Assembly (NCBI GenBank): GCA_019745775.1
Contig: JAIESR010000028.1
Coordinates: 1 to 64,000 of the forward strand
From: Xanthobacteraceae bacterium
Lineage (GTDB): Bacteria; Pseudomonadota; Alphaproteobacteria; Rhizobiales; Xanthobacteraceae
DNA: 64,000 bases
Direction of reading: 5' to 3'
In this document: one piece after another, positions 42,688 through 50,322 of the stretch
Layout of the letters: every line of letters begins with the position of its first letter
Position numbering within the stretch: position 1 is the stretch's first letter
Notes under the pieces: generated by a model
What the model saw: the letters and a program-made list of their open reading frames with translations, nothing else
What the model was told of the DNA's origin: nothing
Database searches by the model: none
Program-made: the position numbers and the translations under genes

Positions 42688-44154
42688 ATGAAGATGGTGA
42701 AAAGTCTTCTCCTCGGTTCCGCGGCGGGTGTGGTCGCGGTTGCTGGGGCGCAGGCAGCCGATCTTCCCGTCAAGGCCAAACCGGTCCAGTACGTGAAGAT
42801 CTGCACGCTCTATGGAGACGGGTTCTATTACATCCCCGGCTCCGACACTTGCATCCGGTTCTCGGGCTACGTCCGGGCCGACTACAACTGGAACGGCCGT
42901 GCCCCGCACGTGCAGACTGGTGCAAACGGCGCACAGGACCGTACGGTTCAGCGCTCGTCGACCCGGCATCGTGCCAATCTAGCCGTTGATACCCGCACGC
43001 AGACCGCCTACGGCACCCTGCGCACGTTTATCAACTTCAACATCGACAATGAGCTCGGCGGTGATTCGGTACAGGCGAGCCGCGCGTTCATCCAATGGGG
43101 TGGCTTCACCTTCGGCCGTACGGCTTCGTTCACCGACCACGAGGGTAGCCTTGGTGACTCGGGCTTCCGCTCGCTGTACACCGGCCTCGTCGACGCCACC
43201 ACGGGCGCCGCTGGTATCAACCAGATCGCTTATACGTGGCAGCTCGGCAACGGCATCACCCTGAACGTCGGTGCCGACGACTCGCGTTCGCGCAACATCG
43301 CGAACCTGGGCGTGACTGCGGTCACGGTCGGGACCGACCCCACCAACTCCCAGCATGGCCAGTCGCACCCGGATCCGTGGGTCTCGCTGCGGGTCAGCCA
43401 GGCCTGGGGCCGTGCCAGCGTGGCAGTGATCGGCCACAAGAATGCCGCGACCTACTACACGCAGAATCCGGCGGCTCCTTGCGCCCAGACCGGCACCACG
43501 CTGTGCGGGTATCCGGACGACAAGTGGGGCTTCGCGGTGGTCTCCGGCATCGAGATCAAGCTCGATGCACTGAGCCCGGGCAGCCGTATCGGCGGTTACG
43601 TGACCTACGGTCAGGGCGCTTCCCGTATCACCCGTAACAGCCAGACCAGCCCTGGCCTGTTCGGTTCCGGCAACGAAATCGCCTTCGGCGTGCTGACCGA
43701 CGCGGCCTACCTCAACGGCTCCAATCTCGAGCAGACCACGTCGTGGGCGGTGGGCGGCGGGTTCGAATACTTCTGGACCCGCAACTTCTCGAGCACGATC
43801 TACGGCGGCTACACCCGCACCGAGTACAACAACAACGTGATCAACGGCCGTTGGTTCTGCGGCGGCGCCGGTGGCAACTCCACGCAAACGGCGATCACGG
43901 TGGCCGCGGGCGTGGCTTGCGATCCGGGCTACAGCCTCTGGCAGGTCGGCACGCACCACGACTGGTTCCCGGTTCCGGGTCTGCGGTTTGCGGTCGACGT
44001 GCTGTACACCGGCGTCGAGTCGGCGTTCGCGGGTAATACCGTCACGCTCGGTAAGGCAACGGGCGCTCGCCCGACCGGCGCATATGCCGCCAAGGACCTC
44101 GGCATCCTGTCGGTCGCGTTCCGCGCGCAACGCTCCTGGGGCGCCGGCGACTGA
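42688..44154 (+). CDS. Outer-membrane porin (Omp2b/Porin_2 family)
   Basis: A 488-residue beta-barrel porin for small solutes. The signal peptide MKMVKSLLLGSAAGVVAVAG is followed by the rhizobial mature start AADLPVKAKPVQYVKICTLYG and GFYYIPGSDTCIRFSGYVRADY, the diagnostic opening of Porin_2. The C-terminus ends in alternating strand residues (LGILSVAFRAQRSWGAGD). It has a TTGGAGG ribosome site. A strong intrinsic terminator follows. Codon choice is strongly biased to C-ending codons, as in highly expressed genes. It is probably one of the major porins. The ATG at 42688 is preferred over the ATG at 42664. Confidence 0.93.
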   Translation: MKMVKSLLLGSAAGVVAVAGAQAADLPVKAKPVQYVKICTLYGDGFYYIPGSDTCIRFSGYVRADYNWNGRAPHVQTGANGAQDRTVQRSSTRHRANLAVDTRTQTAYGTLRTFINFNIDNELGGDSVQASRAFIQWGGFTFGRTASFTDHEGSLGDSGFRSLYTGLVDATTGAAGINQIAYTWQLGNGITLNVGADDSRSRNIANLGVTAVTVGTDPTNSQHGQSHPDPWVSLRVSQAWGRASVAVIGHKNAATYYTQNPAAPCAQTGTTLCGYPDDKWGFAVVSGIEIKLDALSPGSRIGGYVTYGQGASRITRNSQTSPGLFGSGNEIAFGVLTDAAYLNGSNLEQTTSWAVGGGFEYFWTRNFSSTIYGGYTRTEYNNNVINGRWFCGGAGGNSTQTAITVAAGVACDPGYSLWQVGTHHDWFPVPGLRFAVDVLYTGVESAFAGNTVTLGKATGARPTGAYAAKDLGILSVAFRAQRSWGAGD

Positions 44155-44210
44155 TCCAAATGAAATCGGCGGCGCCGATGTCGTGAATCGGCGAGGCTGA
44201 TGAACTCTTG

Positions 44211-44241
44211 AACCCCCGGCGGGCAACCGCCGGGGGTTTTT
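44211..44241 (+). terminator. Strong intrinsic terminator of the porin gene
   Basis: AACCCCCGGCGG (44211-44222) pairs with CCGCCGGGGGTT (44227-44238) around GCAA, followed by TTTTT. A 12-bp GC-rich stem with a T-run is a textbook rho-independent terminator. Confidence 0.92.
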
Positions 44242-44320
44242 GCACAAGGGCTCGTGTCGCTGATGACTGGCGCTCGCTGGTCGAGTAGCCGCGCCCGTGT
44301 GCCGGCGAACCCGCAAGCCC

Positions 44321-45244
44321 TCACCCGCAGCGGGTCGTGAATTCATCGATTCGCGCAATCACGTCGGGCTCGGTGAGAAACGGGGCATGGCCTTGCTCCG
44401 GAACGGCAAGGACGTCCAAATCGGCGCGTCGCGCGCGCATCTCCGCCACGGTCAGTTCCGAGAGTATGTCGGAATTGGCGCCGCGGATGACCATGACCGG
44501 CACCGATGCGAGCGCGTCGAATTCCTTCCAGAGCGGCGGGAGTGCGCGCGCCATGTCGACGCCTTCGAGGACATGAGCGAGCTTGGGATCGTAGCGCGGC
44601 ACGAGCGCTCCGTTCTGCTCCTTGAACGTGCGCTTCGCGAACTGGATCCAGCCGTCTGCTTCGAGCATGCTGAACTGCGCGCTGAACAGATGACGAAGGA
44701 TCTCTGCGCCCTCCTCAAGGGACTTCGGCTGCGGGAGCCGCCCAAGATAGCTCTTGATCCTGACCAGGCCCTTGGTCTCGATCACCGGTCCGATATCGTT
44801 GAGAACGACACCGGCGATTGCCGCCGGTCGCACGGTGGCCAGGATCATCGCGAGGATGCCGCCGCGCGAGGTGCCGATGAAGACCGCCGGCTCGACCTCG
44901 AGCGCGGTCAGGACCGCAAGCAGGTCGGCGATTTCGGTGCCGAGATTGTAGTTGTCAGGATTGGGATCGTGCCCGGATTCGCCGCGGCCGCGATAGTCCA
45001 TGGCAAGCACCTGGCGGGGACGGTCCGCCGCGTTCGCGAGGGCCGTGGCCAGTGTGTCGAAATCCTCGGTCGTCCTCGCCAGGCCCGGCAGGCACACCAC
45101 CGGGGGCCGCCGCCTGCCACGGGCTCCATAGCAGCGCACATGCAGCTGCAACCCGTCGGGCGCGGATACGAAGACTTGGGTGCCGAAGACTTGGGTGCCG
45201 AAGACTTGGGTGCCGAAGACTTGGGTGCCGTTCCGGTCATGCAT
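44321..45244 (-). CDS. Alpha/beta hydrolase with TQVFG repeats at N-terminus
   Basis: A 307-residue serine hydrolase. The oxyanion/core strand VVCLPGLARTTEDFDTLA, MDYRGRGESG, the nucleophile GTSRGG (GxSxG) and the catalytic histidine in VPEQGHAPFL are all present. Epoxide hydrolases and lactonases share this fold; the substrate is open. The N-terminus has four near-perfect copies of the pentapeptide GTQVF from a 15-base tandem array. The ATG at 45244 is preferred because it starts just before the repeat; upstream sequence to 45349 overlaps the divergent intergenic region. Confidence 0.88.
   Translation of the reverse strand: MHDRNGTQVFGTQVFGTQVFGTQVFVSAPDGLQLHVRCYGARGRRRPPVVCLPGLARTTEDFDTLATALANAADRPRQVLAMDYRGRGESGHDPNPDNYNLGTEIADLLAVLTALEVEPAVFIGTSRGGILAMILATVRPAAIAGVVLNDIGPVIETKGLVRIKSYLGRLPQPKSLEEGAEILRHLFSAQFSMLEADGWIQFAKRTFKEQNGALVPRYDPKLAHVLEGVDMARALPPLWKEFDALASVPVMVIRGANSDILSELTVAEMRARRADLDVLAVPEQGHAPFLTEPDVIARIDEFTTRCG
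45169..45230. repeat. 15-bp in-frame tandem repeat in the hydrolase N-terminus
   Basis: Four copies of CCGAAGACTTGGGTG run head to tail, encoding GTQVF on the minus strand. Copies are nearly identical, so the expansion is recent. The unit length is a multiple of three, so copy number can change without frameshift. Confidence 0.85.
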
Positions 45245-45402
45245 GCTCGTCACGTTCCCGACCGCCCGTTCCCGTCGACAGGCCAGTTGCCGCTGTCGCA
45301 AGGTGCCGCCAAGCCGCGTATATAGGGGCCCGGAGCGCAGCGGTACCACCGGCGGCGCGGACTGGCCTGTAGCCGTGCGTCAATACGAAGGGCGTCCTCG
45401 AT

Positions 45403-47796
45403 ATGTCCCTGACGATCCAAATGGCAATGGACCTGCATCGTCAAGGCCGGCTGAGCGAAGCGGAAGTCCACTATCGCAGCCTGTTGGCTAAATCGCCGAG
45501 CCAGTTCGATTTGCTTCACTTGTTCGGAATTTTGAAGCTGCAGCAGGGCAACCTCGCGGAAGCCATGGCCTCGATTTCCAGGGCGGTCGAAATCAATCCG
45601 TCGGCGCTCGATGCGCGATCGAACCTGATCGCCGCGCTGCTCGGTCTTGGGCGGCCCGCCGACGCGCTCGATCATTGCGACAAGGCGTTGGCGATCGGCC
45701 CGGCCGACGTGGGGATGCACCACAATCGCGGCGTAGCATTGATGCAACTTGCCCGCCACGAGGAGGCGCGCGCCGCCTTCGATCGGGTTCTTGCGGCAAA
45801 GCCCGATCACGTCAATGCGCTGTTCAACCGTGCCGGCGCGCTCGCCGGCCTGCGGCGATATGAAGAAGCAATCGCCGACTACGATCGCCTCCTGGGTTTC
45901 GCCCCGCACCATCCCGAGGCGCTGACCAATCGCGGAACGGTGTTTGCGCAGCTCGGACGCGATGGCGATGCGCTCGAAAGTTTCGACCGCGCCCTCAGCC
46001 TGGCGCCGGAACACGCGGACGCGCTCACCAATCGCGGCATCGCGTTGCGCAGGCTCATGCGACCTCAGGAGGCCCTTGCCAGCCTCAACCAGGCGCTTGC
46101 TGCCAGTCCCGACCACGTCGGCGCGCAAATCAATCGCGGCAATGTCCTGCTCGACCTGCACCGTGCCGAAGATGCGCTGGCGAGCTTCAACCGCGCGCTT
46201 GCCCGTTCGCCGAAGGACCCTAACGCGCTGACAAACAAGGCATTTTCACTCCTTTCGTTGGGGCGATTCGAGGCGGCCTTGCAGAGTTGTGACGAAGCGC
46301 TGGCTGCGGATGCGCAGTACGTCAACGCGGCATTGGTACGAGGACACACGCTCGCCAAGCTCGATCGTCCGGGTGAGGCGGCGATGAGCTACGAACGCGT
46401 GCTGGCGATCGATCCGGGCAACATCTATGCGTTGGGCGCCTCTTTGATCGCGCAGCGGGCCGCGTGCCAATGGGAGCGCGTCGACCAATCCCTTGCGGCG
46501 ATCGAGCAGAGCGTCCATGCAGGCGTGGCCGTGGTGCCGCCGTTCAATCTGCTTGGCCTGCCGATTGCGCCGGCGATTCAATTGCAGTGCGCCAAGAATT
46601 TCACCGCCCAGAGACTCCCGGCGGAGCCGGCGCCGTTCCCAAGCCGCCAACGCGCGCCGTCCGGCAAGATCAAGCTCGCCTACGTGTCGGGGGACTTCCG
46701 GCAACATCCGGTCGCCTATCTGGTGAGCGAGCTCTTGGAACGTCACGATCGCTCTCGCTTCGAGGTGATCGGTATTTCCTATGGCCCGGACGACGCCAGC
46801 GACGAGCGCCGGCGCCTGGTGGCGGCGTTCGACCAGTTCCACGACGTCAGCACGCGCACCGAGCGCGAAACCGCGGCGCTGATCCACGATTTGCAGGTCG
46901 ATATCGCCATCGATCTCGGCGGCCATACGGAAAACGCGCGCCCTGGAATCCTGCGCGACCGGCCGGCCTCCGTGCAGGTCAGCTACCTCGGCTATACCGG
47001 CACGATGGGCGCCGACTTCATCGACTACATCGTCGCGGATAAAGTCGCGCTACCCCCTGATCTCGCGCCCTATTTCACGGAGCAGATCGTCCGCCTGCCG
47101 GATTGCTTTCTGGTCAACGACGCGACCAAGGCGATCTCGGCCGGCACGCCGTCACGCGCCGAGGCCGGGCTGCCTCAGCACGGATTTGTCTTCTGCTGCT
47201 TCAACAACAGCTACAAGATATCGGCGGGGGTGTTCTCGGTCTGGATGCGGTTGCTGGCGGCCGTCGAAGGCAGTGTGCTGTGGCTTTCGCGGATGAACGC
47301 AGACGCGGCCGAGGTCCTTCGCTCGACCGCTGCGGCCGCGGGCGTCGACCCCGGCCGGATCGTATTCGCGCCGCGTGTTCCGGCGATGGCCGACCATCTG
47401 GCGCGGCTGCGCCTGGCTGATCTCTTCGTCGATACCACCGACTACAACGCCCACACGACGGCGAGCGATGCATTGTGGGCCGGGGTGCCGATGGTGACCT
47501 GCGCGGGCGCGACATTCCCGGGCCGGGTTGCCGCCAGTCTTCTCCATGGTATTGGGGTCGCGGAACTGGTGACGACGTCGATCGCCGACTACGAGGCCCT
47601 CGCTCTGAAGCTCGCGCGTGATCCATCGCTGCTGCAGTCGATCCGCCAGAAGGTGCAGGCGAACCGGCTGACCCATCCATTGTTCGACACCGATCGTTTC
47701 CGTCGCCATCTTGAGGCGGCCTATACGACCATGGTGGATATCGCACGGCAGGGCGAGAAACCGCGCAGCTTCGGCGTGGATCCGATTAGCGCCTGA
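45403..47796 (+). CDS. TPR protein with OGT-like (GT41) domain, copy 1
   Basis: A 797-residue protein. About ten TPR units fill residues 1-380 (EALASLNQALAASPDHVGAQ type), then comes the OGT/SPINDLY catalytic region (GT41 family). Motifs are IKLAYVSGDFRQHPVAYLVSEL, DIAIDLGGHTENARPGIL, DYIVADKVALPP and DCFLVNDATKAI, then FCCFNNSYKIS and TTDYNAHTTASDALWAGVPMVT, the sugar-nucleotide binding part. It should transfer a sugar to proteins, in the cytoplasm. Its nearest relative is the next gene, which is almost contiguous (7 bases from stop to start). Confidence 0.88.
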   Translation: MSLTIQMAMDLHRQGRLSEAEVHYRSLLAKSPSQFDLLHLFGILKLQQGNLAEAMASISRAVEINPSALDARSNLIAALLGLGRPADALDHCDKALAIGPADVGMHHNRGVALMQLARHEEARAAFDRVLAAKPDHVNALFNRAGALAGLRRYEEAIADYDRLLGFAPHHPEALTNRGTVFAQLGRDGDALESFDRALSLAPEHADALTNRGIALRRLMRPQEALASLNQALAASPDHVGAQINRGNVLLDLHRAEDALASFNRALARSPKDPNALTNKAFSLLSLGRFEAALQSCDEALAADAQYVNAALVRGHTLAKLDRPGEAAMSYERVLAIDPGNIYALGASLIAQRAACQWERVDQSLAAIEQSVHAGVAVVPPFNLLGLPIAPAIQLQCAKNFTAQRLPAEPAPFPSRQRAPSGKIKLAYVSGDFRQHPVAYLVSELLERHDRSRFEVIGISYGPDDASDERRRLVAAFDQFHDVSTRTERETAALIHDLQVDIAIDLGGHTENARPGILRDRPASVQVSYLGYTGTMGADFIDYIVADKVALPPDLAPYFTEQIVRLPDCFLVNDATKAISAGTPSRAEAGLPQHGFVFCCFNNSYKISAGVFSVWMRLLAAVEGSVLWLSRMNADAAEVLRSTAAAAGVDPGRIVFAPRVPAMADHLARLRLADLFVDTTDYNAHTTASDALWAGVPMVTCAGATFPGRVAASLLHGIGVAELVTTSIADYEALALKLARDPSLLQSIRQKVQANRLTHPLFDTDRFRRHLEAAYTTMVDIARQGEKPRSFGVDPISA

Positions 47797-47803
47797 GGTC
47801 CGC

Positions 47804-50314
47804 GTGCCGGCGCCCGAGCCCATGCAGGCATTGCTCGACGAGGCAGCGGCGCTGCATCGACGTGGTGCGCTCGGCGAGGCCGCGGCGCGGTATGCGCGCG
47901 TGCTGGATCGCGATCCTGCCAATGCCGCGGCGCTCTACCATCTGGCGCAGATCTACTGCCAGCGGAGCCGGTTTGCCGACGGTGCCGATCTCGTGCGCCG
48001 CGCGATCGCGGTCGCACCGAGCGCACGCGCATACGTGCTGTTGGGGCGGGCGCTGGCCGAGCTTGGCGACGCCGAGGCAGCGCTGGCGAGCTTTGACAGC
48101 GCCATCACGCTCGATGGCGCGGACGCCGGCGCTCATGGCAACCGTGGCGACGTCCTGGCTCGGCTCGGCCGTCTGGAGGAGGCGATCGAGAGCTATAGGC
48201 GGGCCATCGCGATCGAGCCCGGCTCGCTGGAGAACTGGTGCAACCTTGGCGCCGCGCAGGCCGAGCTCGGGCGTCTCGACGAGGCGCTCGTGAGCTATGA
48301 ACGCGTGCTTGTGCTCGAGCCGTCGTTCTTCCAGGGCCACTTCATTCGCGGCAAGCTGCGGGCCGCGCTCGGACAACATGTCGAGGCGCTGGCTAGCTAC
48401 GACCGGGCTTTGGCGATCGCTCCGAAAGACGTTGCGGCGCTGACGGGACGCACGGATGCGCTGGTGGCGCTCGCGCGTCCACAGGAGGCGCTGGCAGGCC
48501 TCGAGCGGGTACTTTTGCTCGATCCGTCCGACGTCGGCGCCCTGAGCAACCGTGGTTTCCTGTTGCAGTCGCTCGGCCGTTACGACGAGGCACTGGCAAG
48601 CTTCGACCGCGCGCTCGCGCTCGCTCCGGACCATGTCGAGGCGCTGGCCAATCGCGGCGTGCTGCTCGCCGAGCTCGGCCGGCACGAGGATGCCGTTGCG
48701 AACTACGACCGCGCGGTGGCGATGGCTCCCGCGCATGTTCGCACGCTCTGCAATCGCTCAAAAAGCCTGTTCACGCTCAATCGCTATGCCGAGGCGCTCG
48801 CCGGCGTCGAACAGGCGCTCGCGATCGATCCCGCGCATGTGGAATCGATCTACACGCGCGGCATCGTGCTCGGGCGCTTGCGGCGCTACGACGAGGCGAT
48901 TGCCGCGTTCGAGCGCGTGCTCGCGCTGGCGCCCGCGCACCCGCATGCCCTGGCCGAGATGACGACCAGCTGCCTTGCGATCTGCGCCTGGGACAGGGCG
49001 GCGGCCGCGGCCGGGCGTCTATATGAGGCGATGGCGGCGGGAACCGCGATCGTCGCCCCACAGACCTTGCTGCAGCTTTCGGCCAGTCCGGAGACGACGC
49101 TCGCCGCGACCCGCCGCTATGTGGAGCGTGAGGTCCCGCCGGTTCCGCCGCTGGATTTCGGGCCACCCGTCGCCCGCGGCGACAGGATCAGGGTGGCGTA
49201 CCTGTCGGGCGATTTCCGCGTCCATCCGGTCGCCTATCTGGTCGCGGAGCTGTTCGAGCGGCACGATCGCGCCCGTTTCGACGTCATCGGCCTGTCGATC
49301 GGCGCCGACGACAAGAGCGCGCTCCGGTCGCGGATCGTGAAGTCGTTCGATCAGTTCCACGATGTCCGCACCGCCAGCGACCGGGACGCGGCCGCGCTGA
49401 TCCGGCGGCTTGGCGTCGATATCGTCGTCGACCTTGGCGGACATACCGACGGCGCACGTCCGGGCATTCTGCGGTATCGGGGAGCGCCCGTGCAGGCGAG
49501 CTATCTCGGTTTCGCCGGTACGATGGGCGCGGATTTCATCGACTACATCATCGCCGACAAGGTCGTGCTGCCGTTCGACCAGCAACCGCACTACGCGGAG
49601 AAGATCGTCCATCTGCCGGATTGCTTCCTGGTCAACGATGCGACAAAGGCGATATCGCCGGCGACGCCGTCGCGCGCCGATGAGGGCTTGCCGGAGCGCG
49701 GCTTTGTCTTCTGCTGCTTCAACAACGGCTACAAGATATCGGCCGACATCTTCCGCGTCTGGATGCGCTTGCTCGGCGCGGTCGACGGCAGCGTGCTGTG
49801 GTTGTCGCAGCTCGACAGGATTGCCTGCGACAACCTGCGCGCCGCGGCGCATGCCGCCGGCGTTGATCCGGCACGGATCGTGTTCGCGCCGCGCAAGCCC
49901 GCCATGGCCGACCACCTTGCACGGCAACGGCTGGCCGACGTGTTCCTCGATACGCCCGGTTACAATGCCCACACCACCGCGAGCGATGCGCTCTGGGCCG
50001 GGCTTCCGGTCCTGACCTGCATCGGGACGACGTTTGCCGGGCGGGTGGCGGCGAGCCTGATCCACGCGGTGGGCTTGCCCGAACTGGTGACGAATTCACC
50101 CCGTGACTACGAGGCGCTCGCGCTCAGGCTTGCGCGCGAGCCAGCCTTGCTGGCCGGCGTCAAGCAACGGCTCGCGCAGCACCGGCTGACGCATCCGTTG
50201 TTCAACACGGAGCGCTTTGCCCGTCACATCGAGCGGGCCTTTGAGACGATGCGGGAATACGAGCGCCAGGGCAGGGGACCGCAGAGCTTCAGCGTCGCGC
50301 CCGCAGACCCATAG
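47804..50314 (+). CDS. TPR protein with OGT-like (GT41) domain, copy 2
   Basis: An 836-residue paralogue of the preceding protein: about twelve TPR units and the same GT41 catalytic region (IRVAYLSGDFRVHPVAYLVAEL, DIVVDLGGHTDGARPGIL, FCCFNNGYKISADIF, TPGYNAHTTASDALWAGLPVLT). The start is taken as the GTG at 47804, seven bases after the previous stop with GAGGT upstream; an ATG at 47822 is the alternative. The two were made by tandem duplication and have since diverged, mainly in the TPR part, which would change the protein targets. It is convergent with the lytic transglycosylase across eight bases. Confidence 0.88.
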   Translation: MPAPEPMQALLDEAAALHRRGALGEAAARYARVLDRDPANAAALYHLAQIYCQRSRFADGADLVRRAIAVAPSARAYVLLGRALAELGDAEAALASFDSAITLDGADAGAHGNRGDVLARLGRLEEAIESYRRAIAIEPGSLENWCNLGAAQAELGRLDEALVSYERVLVLEPSFFQGHFIRGKLRAALGQHVEALASYDRALAIAPKDVAALTGRTDALVALARPQEALAGLERVLLLDPSDVGALSNRGFLLQSLGRYDEALASFDRALALAPDHVEALANRGVLLAELGRHEDAVANYDRAVAMAPAHVRTLCNRSKSLFTLNRYAEALAGVEQALAIDPAHVESIYTRGIVLGRLRRYDEAIAAFERVLALAPAHPHALAEMTTSCLAICAWDRAAAAAGRLYEAMAAGTAIVAPQTLLQLSASPETTLAATRRYVEREVPPVPPLDFGPPVARGDRIRVAYLSGDFRVHPVAYLVAELFERHDRARFDVIGLSIGADDKSALRSRIVKSFDQFHDVRTASDRDAAALIRRLGVDIVVDLGGHTDGARPGILRYRGAPVQASYLGFAGTMGADFIDYIIADKVVLPFDQQPHYAEKIVHLPDCFLVNDATKAISPATPSRADEGLPERGFVFCCFNNGYKISADIFRVWMRLLGAVDGSVLWLSQLDRIACDNLRAAAHAAGVDPARIVFAPRKPAMADHLARQRLADVFLDTPGYNAHTTASDALWAGLPVLTCIGTTFAGRVAASLIHAVGLPELVTNSPRDYEALALRLAREPALLAGVKQRLAQHRLTHPLFNTERFARHIERAFETMREYERQGRGPQSFSVAPADP

Positions 50315-50322
50315 CCGCGTGG

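Noticed and set aside
45169-45230. Regular repeats that might suggest a CRISPR array (also at 1495-1562 and 52384-52440)
   Set aside because: Units are 15 or 18 bases without unique spacers and lie inside reading frames; no cas gene is near.
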